Positions 1 through 8,341 of a DNA stretch of 64,000 bases are shown one piece after another (the first letter of the stretch is position 1; each line of letters opens with the position of its first letter). The position numbers and the translations under genes were made by a program. The DNA is from Mycobacterium sp. DL592 (GTDB taxonomy: Bacteria > Actinomycetota > Actinomycetes > Mycobacteriales > Mycobacteriaceae). The stretch spans positions 3,482,172 to 3,546,171 of the forward strand of contig NZ_CP050192.1 in NCBI RefSeq assembly GCF_011694515.1. Direction: 5' to 3'. The notes under the pieces were generated by a model. That model did not search any database, was not told the origin of the DNA, and saw only the letters and a list, made by a program, of their open reading frames with translations.

Positions 1-36
1 CCGTCCGTTAATCTCCTACATCAGATGAGGTTTGTG

Positions 37-1752
37 ATGTCCCAAGTTGCCCAGACCCCTCGTGAAGCCGATGTCGTCGTGGTCGGCTCCGGCCACAACG
101 GACTTGTCGCGGCGGCATATCTGGCCAAGGCCGGGCTGAAGGTCCTGGTTGTGGAAGCGGCCGCCACCGCCGGCGGCATGACCTCGACGAACTCGTTCGC
201 GCCGGAGGCCCCGGAGTACACCATCAACGAAGCCTCCATCCAGGCCTCCTTATTCCGCACCACCACGATCAACGACGACCTGGAGCTGTCGACGCGCTAC
301 GGGCTGCGTCAAACCGTCATCGACCCGGCGCACTTCCAACTGGCCGCCGACGGCAGCTCACTGGGCCTGTGGCGGGATCCGCGCAAGACCGCAGCCGAAC
401 TGGAGTACTTCTCCCGCAAGGATGCCCGCGCCCTCATCGAGCTGTACGAGGTCATCGACGCGGCCGTCGAGATCGGTCTTCCGATGATGCAGACCAATGT
501 CGTCACACCCGACATTTCCGCAATCCTCAAGGCCGCCAAGGGTGTTGCCAAGAACCGACGCCAGCTCAGCGCCATCGGACGGTGGATGGCAAGCTCACAG
601 ACCGAAGCGGTCGAGGAGAGCTTCGAGCACGACATGATCCGGGCTCCCCTGCTCACCTCGCTACCGTTCATGCCATTCGACGCTGACCTGTCCGGCTGGT
701 CACTGATCTACCTCGGCGTGCTGTCGAAGTACGGTGTCGCGATGTTCCACGGCGGGACCGGTGCGTTGCCCAAGGCGCTGATCGGGGTGATCAAGGACCA
801 CGGTGGCGACATCATCACCAGCTCACCCGTCGAGCAACTCATCATCGAGAACAACCGCTGCGTCGGCGTCAGGGTCCGCGGCGGAGCCGAAATCCGCGCC
901 CGCCGTGGTGTGCTGACCGCCTGCAGCCCGAAGACGACCTTGACGCGGCTGCTCCCCCGGGGCGTCCTGGAGCACAAGAAGCAGGTGGCAGCCGATCACA
1001 TTCCGACCCGCAAACGCGGTATCGCCGACGCGAAAGTCAATGTCGCACTGTCGGGCCGGGTAGACATGTCCAAACACGAGAAGTGGCGCGGCGACGGCAT
1101 CGACCTGCGCGTGGCCTGCAACTGCTATCACACCTACGAACAGGCCAAGGCGGCCGCGAAGGCGTGCGTGCGTGGCCAGGTTCCCGACGCGATACCCGGT
1201 CTGGCGCAGGTCACCAACGCGTTCGATCCGTCGATGTCGCCGCCCGGCAAGGACCTGTGGTGGTTCTGGACCGGGCTGACCCCGTCCTTCCCCGAAGAGG
1301 GCTGGGACGTCGCGCGCAAGAAGATCACCGACAGCATCATCAAAGACGCCGACGAGTTCTACAAGGGTGTCGAGGACCTGCAGGTCGCCGTGCGGCCGCT
1401 GGTGCTGCCCGATATCGAGGAACGCTTCTGGGCCATCGACGGCTCGGTGTACCACGTCGATCCGACGATCAGCAGGTTCGGTCCCAACAAGCCGGTCGCC
1501 GGATTCGCGGGATATCGGACCCCGGTCGAAGGGTTGTTTCTCACCGGCTCCGGCACCCATCCCGTCGCCGGTATCAGCGGGATGCCCGGCCAGAATGCGG
1601 CTCGCACGATGCTCAAGCAGTTCCGCCTCGAGGACAAGGGCGGCCGGTTGGGAGCTCTCAAGGACCGGTTGCGGCGGGAACGCCGGCGCGCCTCGCTTGT
1701 CGGGGATCCCTACACGAGCGGACCCAACGATCCCTTCCCGGCCTGCTCGTAG
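37..1752 (+). CDS. CrtI/PYROXD2-like FAD-dependent oxidoreductase
   Basis: A 571-aa flavoprotein of the phytoene-desaturase-like amine-oxidase superfamily. The N-terminus has a dinucleotide-binding Rossmann motif (VVVGSGHNGL, about residues 16-25) followed by the FAD-ribose Glu in VLVVEA. The C-terminus has the second FAD contact region (GLFLTGSGTHP...GMPGQNAAR). The family performs FAD-dependent desaturation or oxidation of long hydrophobic substrates; the substrate here is unknown. ATG 37 is preferred over ATG 25 because TGAGG lies 6 nt upstream of it. The gene converges on a paralogous oxidoreductase whose stop is 15 bp away. The call to the superfamily is firm; a carotenoid substrate is only a possibility. 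Confidence 0.85.
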   Translation: MSQVAQTPREADVVVVGSGHNGLVAAAYLAKAGLKVLVVEAAATAGGMTSTNSFAPEAPEYTINEASIQASLFRTTTINDDLELSTRYGLRQTVIDPAHFQLAADGSSLGLWRDPRKTAAELEYFSRKDARALIELYEVIDAAVEIGLPMMQTNVVTPDISAILKAAKGVAKNRRQLSAIGRWMASSQTEAVEESFEHDMIRAPLLTSLPFMPFDADLSGWSLIYLGVLSKYGVAMFHGGTGALPKALIGVIKDHGGDIITSSPVEQLIIENNRCVGVRVRGGAEIRARRGVLTACSPKTTLTRLLPRGVLEHKKQVAADHIPTRKRGIADAKVNVALSGRVDMSKHEKWRGDGIDLRVACNCYHTYEQAKAAAKACVRGQVPDAIPGLAQVTNAFDPSMSPPGKDLWWFWTGLTPSFPEEGWDVARKKITDSIIKDADEFYKGVEDLQVAVRPLVLPDIEERFWAIDGSVYHVDPTISRFGPNKPVAGFAGYRTPVEGLFLTGSGTHPVAGISGMPGQNAARTMLKQFRLEDKGGRLGALKDRLRRERRRASLVGDPYTSGPNDPFPACS

Positions 1753-1753
1753 T

Positions 1754-1766
1754 GGCGCACCGCGCC
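1754..1766. terminator. Short GC hairpin between convergent genes
   Basis: A GGCGC-ACC-GCGCC stem-loop (5-bp stem, 3-nt loop) fills the 15-bp gap between the two convergent stop codons. There is no clear T-tract on either side, so it is only a weak bidirectional terminator candidate. Confidence 0.3.
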
Positions 1767-1767
1767 G

Positions 1768-3387
1768 CTAACCTTTCGCGGTCAGGTCCCGCAATACCGT
1801 CTGCGCTGCCAGCTTGCCCGGCAGCGCGCACACCCCGCCGACAGGGTGGGTCCCAGCCCCACTGAGATACAGCCCCTTGACCGGTGTCCGGTATGCGCCG
1901 AGTCCCGGGGCGGGCTTGAGCGGGCCGAAGCGCGTGATGAGGGGATCGACGTGGTACACGTTGCCCGCCGGCGCGTTGAACCGCTGCTCGATGTCGGGGC
2001 CGCCCAACACCGTTCGGTCGATCTCGAGGCTGTTCAAACCTTCGTAGTACTGGGCCGCATCGCGCAGGACCGAATCCCCGATCTTGTCGCGGACGTCCTC
2101 CCACGGCTCTTTCGGCGTCACCGGTATCACACCTGACCACAGCCAGAAGGTGCTCGAGCCGGGAGGAGCCTGGGTGGGGTCGACGGCGGACGGGATAATC
2201 GAGCAGCTGACCGGAACCGGATCAGGCCATTCACCCCGGACCAGCGCGTTCCACCCGGCGTCCTGTTCTGCCAGCGTGTGCCATGCAACGAGGTATTTCC
2301 GAAGGTCGAGCCCGTCGTTGCGCCACTTCTCGTGGCGCCGCATCGAGACTTCGCCGTCGATGGCGACGTTGATCTTGAGCGAGGTGGCATGGGTTTTGCG
2401 GATCGGGATGTCCCGGGAGCGGGCGGCCAGCTTGGTATCGAGCACGCCATCTGGGAGCAGCTCGTTGAGAGTGATCACCGGATTGCACGTCGTCAGAACG
2501 GCCTTGCGTGCGGTGATGGTGCGGCCATCCTCAAGTCGTGCCCCCGAGACCCGATCGCCTGACATGATGAGCTCAGCCACCCGGCAGTCAGTGTGCACAG
2601 TGCCGCCGTGCGCCAGCAGACAGCGGTGCAGAGCCGCAGGGAGCGCGCCGGTGCCGCCCACCGGCATCGCGTTCGAAACCTTCTGCACCACACCCAGGTA
2701 GATCATCGCCCAGGCGGTCATGTCGAGGCGCATCTGCGAGAACGCCGCCATCGCGGCCAGTGCCCCCTTCGGCAGCTCGGTCTCGAAGGTCTCCTCGAGA
2801 AACTCGGTGTGTGATGCAGTGGCCATGTGCCGCAGCGACCACAGCTTCTTGGGGTGCCGGACCGCGCGCGCCACCGCCCTGCCCATCTCGGCGTTCCACG
2901 GACGCAGCGGATGGGACTTCATATACGCCACAACAAGATCCATCGCCGGATCCAGTGCGTTGGCCATATCGAGCCAGGCGCGCGCGTCCTTCGGCGAGAA
3001 CTTGCGCAGTTCGTCGGCGGTGCGGCTGGCGTCCTTCCAGATGGCCAGCGAACTGCCGTCCGGTGCGAGCTGAACGTGAGCCGGATCCACGTCGATCTGC
3101 CGAAGACCGTACTTGTGCAGTTCCAGATCCTCGGCCACCCCGGAGAGCCGGAAGATCCCGGTCAGCTGGATAGCGCCCTCGTTGAACCGATGATTCGGCG
3201 CCGACGGCAGGGTGGCGTTGGTCGCTGTCATCCCACCCACCAACGACGATGCATCCACGATCGTCACCTGGTGGCCCGCCTTCGACAGGTAGCAGCCGGC
3301 GGTCAGTCCATTGTGACCAGCGCCCACGATCAGGAAATCGGTCTGGCTGGGAGGGTTTGGGGTTCCTGGCATTCCGTCGCCGAACAT
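1768..3387 (-). CDS. CrtI/PYROXD2-like FAD-dependent oxidoreductase, second copy
   Basis: A 539-aa paralogue of the gene at 37-1752, with the same Rossmann FAD motif (FLIVGAGHNGLTAG, about residues 15-28) and the same C-terminal FAD motif (GLYLSGAGTHPVGGVCALPG). It should oxidise or desaturate a hydrophobic substrate with FAD. The frame stays open upstream to 3540, but that would run into the preceding gene. ATG 3387 has an AGAGG ribosome-binding site about 10 nt upstream and starts just before the Rossmann fold. It is the last gene of the operon 6636 to 1768, 53 bp after the AveC-like gene. Two members of one family in a single small locus suggest sequential oxidations or different substrates. 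Confidence 0.85.
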   Translation of the reverse strand: MFGDGMPGTPNPPSQTDFLIVGAGHNGLTAGCYLSKAGHQVTIVDASSLVGGMTATNATLPSAPNHRFNEGAIQLTGIFRLSGVAEDLELHKYGLRQIDVDPAHVQLAPDGSSLAIWKDASRTADELRKFSPKDARAWLDMANALDPAMDLVVAYMKSHPLRPWNAEMGRAVARAVRHPKKLWSLRHMATASHTEFLEETFETELPKGALAAMAAFSQMRLDMTAWAMIYLGVVQKVSNAMPVGGTGALPAALHRCLLAHGGTVHTDCRVAELIMSGDRVSGARLEDGRTITARKAVLTTCNPVITLNELLPDGVLDTKLAARSRDIPIRKTHATSLKINVAIDGEVSMRRHEKWRNDGLDLRKYLVAWHTLAEQDAGWNALVRGEWPDPVPVSCSIIPSAVDPTQAPPGSSTFWLWSGVIPVTPKEPWEDVRDKIGDSVLRDAAQYYEGLNSLEIDRTVLGGPDIEQRFNAPAGNVYHVDPLITRFGPLKPAPGLGAYRTPVKGLYLSGAGTHPVGGVCALPGKLAAQTVLRDLTAKG

Positions 3388-3440
3388 GACGTTGTGGTCC
3401 TCTCGGTAAGTCTGATGGTCGAAGGCCGGGCGGCGGATGC

Positions 3441-4433
3441 TTACACGGGTCCCGGCAACATGTAGGACGGTGGCGTGACGATCGAGTCGGGATTGACCGA
3501 CATCCAGCTCCACGGAATGAAGTAGGCAAGTGCGGCCCACGCTGCACAGAATCCGATGGTCGCCAGCAGCTTGACGGGAGTCTGCAGGCGCGGCGTCCAG
3601 CGCTCAATTCCGCGGTGCAGGAACGGCACTCCGTCGGCACTGTCGTGCGCCGACATTCGCAGGACGGTGAATCCGGCCGCGTAGACGGCAACGAAGATGC
3701 TCTCGTACACCGGGAACTGGTAGGGCGTTCCGGCGAACAGGGTCAATGCCTCCCAGGTGCGCGGGAACGCGTAGACCTTGGTCCGGATGAAGACCTGCTC
3801 GAGAATGATGTCCAGACACAGGATGGCCGCGAAGGCGATCGCGAACGACCGGACGTTGGGCATCGCGGGGTACCGTCGTCGCAACGCGAGAATGATGCGA
3901 CATTCGATGGCCGCCAGCCCGATTCCCAGGTACAGGTATTGCGGAACGAACCAGACAATGCCCTCCCCGTAGCGCGTGGGACCCTGGTGCAGCGGGAAGA
4001 AGGCCAGCCAGGAGCCAAGATTGACGGCATGGGCGTTCCAGGCGAACGTGTAGTGAAAGTAGTTGATGAGTGGGTCGATGCCGGAGGCGAGCAGCGACCC
4101 GATGACGATCATCCCGTCCAGCGCCAACCGACGGTCCCTGACCAAGGGCTTGACGAGGAACACCCAGATGGTCGCGGCAGCGATCACCAGACTGGCAGCC
4201 TCGATCACGCGCAGGGTGATCAGCGCAGCCCCGTCGAAGCGGTCGGGGCCGAAGATCGGGGCGGGGCCGAACTGAGTGTCGGAGGCGACCCACCGTGTCC
4301 ATGCCTGGCCGACGAACAGGATCCACGCGACACCGGCGATCGCCCATATCGACACCGTGCCGCCACGTTCGGCCGAGGCCGTCGGTTCCCCGCGGCGTTC
4401 GGCCTGCACCGATTCTGACCTCTGCTGCAACAT
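3441..4433 (-). CDS. AveC-like (spirocyclase AveC family) integral membrane protein
   Basis: A 330-aa polytopic membrane protein with about seven hydrophobic segments after a short charged N-terminus. It carries the features I associate with the AveC family of actinobacteria: SGIDPLINYFHY in the third segment, an intramembrane acidic motif DIILEQVFIR, and YQFPVYESIF. AveC of the avermectin pathway is a dehydratase/spirocyclase; mycobacterial relatives are uncharacterised. It lies 11 bp after the kinase-like gene and 53 bp before the FAD oxidoreductase, so it is probably co-transcribed. The family assignment is from motif memory, and the function is inference. Confidence 0.7.
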   Translation of the reverse strand: MLQQRSESVQAERRGEPTASAERGGTVSIWAIAGVAWILFVGQAWTRWVASDTQFGPAPIFGPDRFDGAALITLRVIEAASLVIAAATIWVFLVKPLVRDRRLALDGMIVIGSLLASGIDPLINYFHYTFAWNAHAVNLGSWLAFFPLHQGPTRYGEGIVWFVPQYLYLGIGLAAIECRIILALRRRYPAMPNVRSFAIAFAAILCLDIILEQVFIRTKVYAFPRTWEALTLFAGTPYQFPVYESIFVAVYAAGFTVLRMSAHDSADGVPFLHRGIERWTPRLQTPVKLLATIGFCAAWAALAYFIPWSWMSVNPDSIVTPPSYMLPGPV

Positions 4434-4444
4434 GTTTGGTGCCC

Positions 4445-5557
4445 CTACCTGTTGCCGATGAACGAAGTGGTAGCCCCGGTCGGTGCGGGTAGGTCGAGCA
4501 ACGTGGCCAGCAGCTGACTCGCCGGGTTATTCAGCGCCATGGGATTGTCGGCGGGAAGCAGGCCGAGCGCGATCATCATGTGAGCGGCTCGCACCATGAT
4601 GATGGAAAGCTTCGCGCCGGCCAGCACCTCGAAGTACTCGACGTTGCGCGGCGCGTACCCGGAATGCGTCCGGTAGTCGTCGATTGTCTGCTGCCGGTCG
4701 GGAACGCCGTCGGGCAGCGGGAGGCCGATCCCCTCGGTGTGATGGCGCATAAGGAACAGCCACCAGCCCAGGTCGACCTCACGCGCACCCAGGCCCACCA
4801 TCTCCCAGTCCAGGACTGCGGCGACGTCGAGGACGTCGTTGAAGATGAGATTGCCGACTCGGGCGTCGCCCCAATTGAGCACCTTGGTGTCGTCGATATC
4901 CGGCCGGTTCGACACCAACCAGTCCAGGGCGTGCTCGATCGTCGGGTTGGGCTCGCCCTCGGCCGCCCACGCGAAGGTCTCCCGCCAGTAGGCAAGGTGG
5001 GCATCGAGTCCGCTACCGTTGGCGTCGGTGTCGAGGAAGTCCAGTCCCAGTTCACGCCAGTTCGCGGCGTGGATGCCTATCAGCGTGCCAAGGCTGTTGT
5101 GCCACATACGCGTCCGCTGCTCGGGTGTGAGATCGAGAACCCAGCCGCCTGCGGTGAACGGCGGATCATCCGATGGCACCCTTCCCGCCACCCGTTGCAT
5201 CACCAGGAACGGACTGCCGAAGACATCAGGATCCTCTTCGAAGAACAGCACCTCCGGTACGGCGACCGGGGTGCCCGCACCGAGCGCGCCGATCACCGCG
5301 GCCTCTTTGGCGAGGTCGTATGCCGGAAACACACCGGGGCCACCGGGCTGGACCCGAGCCACCAGTTCACGTACTACGCGCTCGCCGCCCTGCTGCCAGG
5401 AGGCGTTGAACAGCACTGTCTCGTTCGAGAGCCCTGCAGATGGCGGGACGAACACGTCGGTGACCTGAACATCCTGTGCCCCTGGGATTTTCGTCTGCAG
5501 CCAGTCGGCGAGCCGCTGTGCCGCAACCTCGGTGTCGATAGCATTCTTGAGCGCCAC
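4445..5557 (-). CDS. APH/ACAD10-type phosphotransferase family protein
   Basis: A 370-aa protein-kinase-like fold of the aminoglycoside/choline phosphotransferase group. The catalytic loop reads NWGDARVGN (about residues 245-253), keeping the catalytic Asp and the Mg-binding Asn but with Trp where the usual HGD motif has His. The metal-binding DWE motif follows (LDWEMVGLG). Related proteins phosphorylate small hydroxylated molecules or hydroxyacyl-CoAs; the substrate is unknown. GTG 5557 is chosen because GAGGAG lies 6 nt upstream; the open frame reaches back to 5647, inside the previous gene. It is the second gene of the TetR-linked operon, with 11 bp on each side. Confidence 0.78.
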   Translation of the reverse strand: MALKNAIDTEVAAQRLADWLQTKIPGAQDVQVTDVFVPPSAGLSNETVLFNASWQQGGERVVRELVARVQPGGPGVFPAYDLAKEAAVIGALGAGTPVAVPEVLFFEEDPDVFGSPFLVMQRVAGRVPSDDPPFTAGGWVLDLTPEQRTRMWHNSLGTLIGIHAANWRELGLDFLDTDANGSGLDAHLAYWRETFAWAAEGEPNPTIEHALDWLVSNRPDIDDTKVLNWGDARVGNLIFNDVLDVAAVLDWEMVGLGAREVDLGWWLFLMRHHTEGIGLPLPDGVPDRQQTIDDYRTHSGYAPRNVEYFEVLAGAKLSIIMVRAAHMMIALGLLPADNPMALNNPASQLLATLLDLPAPTGATTSFIGNR

Positions 5558-5568
5558 GGGTGTCTCCT

Positions 5569-6636
5569 CTATCCATTCCCGATTGACGACAGGCGTTTGA
5601 CCATCGCCTTCTGGTAGGTGTCGAACCAGATCTCCTGATACGTGCAATATGCGATGCGGCCCTCGTCGTCCTCCCAGCGGTAGACGCTGTCACGGAACGA
5701 CACGTTGGGCCACGCGGGAAGGGAGGCGCTGGCAATGGCCTCACCACGGAAGCGGTATCGCTGGCCGCGATCGTCTTGGGCGGTGACCTCTTGGCGGACG
5801 GCCATGTGGATCCGCGGGTGGTATTCGGCGACATCGCGTCGCACTGCCGTGATAGCGCGGGTTTCGCCATCCTTGATCACCCAGGCGAAGTGGTGTGAAG
5901 ACCGATTGCCGATGTCGTAGAGGCCCTTCCAGCGCGGCTCGGTGTCGAGCGGCTCGAAGCTGATCTGATTGAAGATCAGGTCGGGGCCGAAATACATCGG
6001 GGACCAGCCGACCGGGGGGCTCGGCACCGCGCCACGCTTCTCTACCCTGACCTGTCGCCACGAGCGGTCCCGCGGGGCAAAGCAGTCGACGGCGAAATCG
6101 ACACCATTCAATTGGAGTTGACCGGCGACCCGCATGAACTGCTCGCTGCCCCCGGGTTCACGCAGGCGGTCGTGGTGGGCGTCCTCGCCCGGCATGACAT
6201 GACCGCGCGCGAGCAGCGGAGTCACCGCCTCGGCGATCACGTCGAAGGACATCGAGTCGTCGGACGCGCGGTATCGCAGGCGAGCGGTTCGCCCCGGCTC
6301 GATGAACTCGATCGACAGTCCGTTGTCCGTCGTGATGGTGTTCCCGTCGACCCGAGGCCAGGGCATGGTGATCTCGTAATCCAGGAACGCCATGTCGGTC
6401 AGTTCGACATTGTCATGCCCCTGAAAGACGCAGACGCCGCCCTGGGAGAGGGGAAACGCGGGCTGGTAGCGGATGTAGATGAATGCACCAATTGCGGCCT
6501 CCGGCACGGAGAACCCGAAGTAGTGGGTATGGATGGTGTGCGGATCCCACTGCTCCCCCGGTTCGGGCAGCGGCATCAGGAGATCCGTCTCATCGGGATG
6601 AACAGCGATGTGGGCGGATGCCGGGCTAGACCCCAC
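5569..6636 (-). CDS. DUF7064-type, AttH/CrtC-like protein of unknown function
   Basis: A 355-aa soluble protein rich in aromatic beta-strands. It has a DRSW motif (CFAPRDRSWRQVRV) and two roughly repeated halves, resembling the two-lipocalin layout of the AttH/hydroxyneurosporene-hydratase (CrtC) and DUF7064/7065 groups. No signal peptide is seen. GTG 6636 has GGAGAGG 8 nt upstream, whereas the longer frame to 6861 would run through the operator and the TetR gene. It is the first gene of the operon and faces TetR across 109 bp. A hydratase or cyclase role on a terpenoid or lipid is an analogy only. Confidence 0.55.
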   Translation of the reverse strand: MGSSPASAHIAVHPDETDLLMPLPEPGEQWDPHTIHTHYFGFSVPEAAIGAFIYIRYQPAFPLSQGGVCVFQGHDNVELTDMAFLDYEITMPWPRVDGNTITTDNGLSIEFIEPGRTARLRYRASDDSMSFDVIAEAVTPLLARGHVMPGEDAHHDRLREPGGSEQFMRVAGQLQLNGVDFAVDCFAPRDRSWRQVRVEKRGAVPSPPVGWSPMYFGPDLIFNQISFEPLDTEPRWKGLYDIGNRSSHHFAWVIKDGETRAITAVRRDVAEYHPRIHMAVRQEVTAQDDRGQRYRFRGEAIASASLPAWPNVSFRDSVYRWEDDEGRIAYCTYQEIWFDTYQKAMVKRLSSIGNG

Positions 6637-6696
6637 GATGGATTCCTCTCCGTCGAGATCCAGGTCTCGAATTGCCGTCGCCAGCGTAGCGACATG

Positions 6697-6730
6697 TGAA
6701 TGTATGATCAAGTATGAAAAGTGATTCATA
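6697..6730. promoter_or_regulatory. Tandem operator pair in the divergent TetR promoter
   Basis: Positions 6713-6730 are a perfect inverted repeat, TATGAA-N6-TTCATA. A second, imperfect copy of the same layout (GTGAA-N6-ATCAA) lies at 6697-6711. The two centres are 18 bp apart. The pair sits between the start of the operon running left (6636) and the TetR start (6746). The same core and the same spacing recur at 8293-8326. Operator function is inferred. Confidence 0.65.
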
Positions 6731-6745
6731 TTGGAGAATGTGCCT

Positions 6746-7375
6746 GTGACGACTTCCGCCAAACCGACGCGCACCGAACGCCTTCGGCAGCGAACCCGCC
6801 GGCAACTCCTCGACGCCGGGCGTGTTCTTATCGCCGCGAAAGGCGTTCCAGGACTGCGCATTCAGGAGATCACCGAGCACGCCGACATCGCCCTCGGGTC
6901 GTTCTACAACTACTTCTCGTCCAAAGAGGAGTTCCTTGAAGCGGTCATCACCGAAAGCCTGTCGGATCTGGCCTCGGCGATCATCAGCAATGCAGATGAG
7001 GCCGCCGACCCCGCCGAGGTCGTCGCGGTGGCCTGCCTGCGAGTCATTCGATTGGCCCGCAGCGAGCCAGATTTCGCGCGGTTGATCGTCAACATCAGCC
7101 ATTCCGACACCGTGTTCGGCGACGCACTGCACCCCCATGCCCGCACCGCCGTCGAGAATGGCATCGCTACCGGCCGATTCGCCGTGCCCGACATCGAGGT
7201 GCTGCTCACGGCAATCTTCGGTGGAGCGCTGGCCCTCATCCGGGAGATCCTCGACGGCCGGCATGGCCCGGACGCCGAACGCGCCTTCGCGCAGTTTGCC
7301 CTCACCGCCCTTGGGCTCCCCCCTGCCGATGCCGAAGCTGTGGTCACCAAAGCCGCTGAGGCCGAACACAACTAA
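6746..7375 (+). CDS. TetR family transcriptional regulator (local repressor)
   Basis: A regulator of about 209 aa with an N-terminal TetR helix-turn-helix (IQEITEHADIALGSFYNYFSSKEEFLEAV, quoted in part) and a variable ligand-binding C-terminal domain. GTG 6746 fits the GGAG at 6733-6736 with a 9-nt spacer; TTG 6731 and GTG 6740 are poorer choices, and TTG 6731 would abut the operator. The gene is divergent from the AveC-like/FAD operon and overlaps the convergent membrane-protein gene by 4 bp. Matching operators before both neighbours suggest that it represses itself, the operon and the neighbour. Its ligand is unknown. Confidence 0.85.
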   Translation: MTTSAKPTRTERLRQRTRRQLLDAGRVLIAAKGVPGLRIQEITEHADIALGSFYNYFSSKEEFLEAVITESLSDLASAIISNADEAADPAEVVAVACLRVIRLARSEPDFARLIVNISHSDTVFGDALHPHARTAVENGIATGRFAVPDIEVLLTAIFGGALALIREILDGRHGPDAERAFAQFALTALGLPPADAEAVVTKAAEAEHN

Positions 7376-8232
7376 ACCGCCACAGGTGCGTGAGACTTGC
7401 TCGCATCACCGCCGAATATGGCGGCTTTGAGAATCCCGACCTTCGATGTGATGAAGACCTGATCGTCAGGCTTGGCGACGACGAACGACAGGATCCATAC
7501 CGCGGTCAGCGCCAGACCCAGCGTGACCAGCCAGGCGAGGTGTGTCACCCACAGCGACGCGTTGAGATTCAGCGCAGTCCAGACCGGCCAGGCCGCGGCC
7601 CCGTTGGCAATCCCGTCCGACATCGGAATGAAGGCGATGACGAGTGCCAGCCGCCAGCCCGGCAAGTGCGGACTCATCCGGTAGATCAGCGCGCCGGCCG
7701 TCATCGGCATCAGCGGGTTGACGCACACCCACCACAGGGGAAGTCCCCAGAAGTTGAGCGGCTGGGGCCCGTAGTACTCATAGGCTCCCATCAGGACGCC
7801 CGGGCTCTCGAGCCAGATGTTGATGAAGACGTCGATCAGGTAGAGCTGGAAGACCGCTTTCCGAGTCACACCAGTCCGGTAGATCCGGTAGGCGAGATAC
7901 GCAAGGCCGCCGACGTACCAGATGTAGACGAAGTTGATGAAGAGCGGAAAGTCCCGTCCCATCGACGAGAACGTCGTCGTCACCGCGCCCTGCCGGATGT
8001 AGCACAGTCCGAGGGTGTCGACGATCGGCTCGAATAGACAGGCGATGCCACCGCCGATCAGGCAGAAGGCGAGCAACGGGCCGCGGCCGGTAACCAGGTG
8101 CTTGATAGCGAAGAAGACACCGAAAAGCACCGGAATGCCGAGAAAAATTGTAAAGAGCACCTCGGGCATGAACGGCATGGGAGTCGTCGGGTGTGCAGGA
8201 ATCGGTGGAGCAGCGATCAAGTGGTCAAGCAC
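7372..8232 (-). CDS. Polytopic membrane protein, possibly a distant AveC relative
   Basis: A 286-aa protein with about seven membrane helices. The layout of conserved residues (GGGIACLFEPIVDTLG in one helix, then DVFINIWLESPGVLMGAY, then a Tyr/Pro/Trp-rich loop) parallels the AveC-like protein at 3441-4433 (SGIDPLIN; DIILEQVFIRTKVYAF), which suggests distant homology. GTG 8232 is chosen for AAGGA 10 nt upstream; GTG 8256 is the alternative. The 109 bp upstream hold two TetR-type operators, so it is probably transcribed separately from the COX-like genes before it. No enzymatic function can be assigned from sequence alone. Confidence 0.6.
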   Translation of the reverse strand: MLDHLIAAPPIPAHPTTPMPFMPEVLFTIFLGIPVLFGVFFAIKHLVTGRGPLLAFCLIGGGIACLFEPIVDTLGLCYIRQGAVTTTFSSMGRDFPLFINFVYIWYVGGLAYLAYRIYRTGVTRKAVFQLYLIDVFINIWLESPGVLMGAYEYYGPQPLNFWGLPLWWVCVNPLMPMTAGALIYRMSPHLPGWRLALVIAFIPMSDGIANGAAAWPVWTALNLNASLWVTHLAWLVTLGLALTAVWILSFVVAKPDDQVFITSKVGILKAAIFGGDASKSHAPVAV

Positions 8233-8292
8233 GGTGTTGCGTTCCTTCCACGGCACGTAGTGCGGTCAGCTGTTCCAGCACTGTAGCCTTCG

Positions 8293-8331
8293 ATGAACGC
8301 TATTTCAAGAATGAATTGGTGTTCATTCTTG
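8293..8331. promoter_or_regulatory. Tandem operator pair upstream of the AveC-like membrane gene
   Basis: Positions 8306-8331 form a perfect inverted repeat with 10-bp arms (CAAGAATGAA / TTCATTCTTG) and a 6-nt spacer. Inside it is the core ATGAA-N6-TTCAT (8311-8326). A second copy, ATGAA-N6-TTCAA, lies at 8293-8308 with its centre 18 bp away. This is the same core and spacing as at 6697-6730, so both sites probably bind the TetR at 6746. The hairpin could alternatively end transcription of the upstream operon. Confidence 0.6.
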
Positions 8332-8341
8332 CCCCGGACGA

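Noticed and set aside
823..1560. 245-aa open frame opposite the first FAD oxidoreductase
   Set aside because: Antisense shadow of a well-supported gene; no domain or ribosome-binding site.
2588..3691. 367-aa open frame overlapping the second FAD oxidoreductase
   Set aside because: Alternative frame of a real gene; Arg/Pro-rich composition typical of GC-rich shadows.
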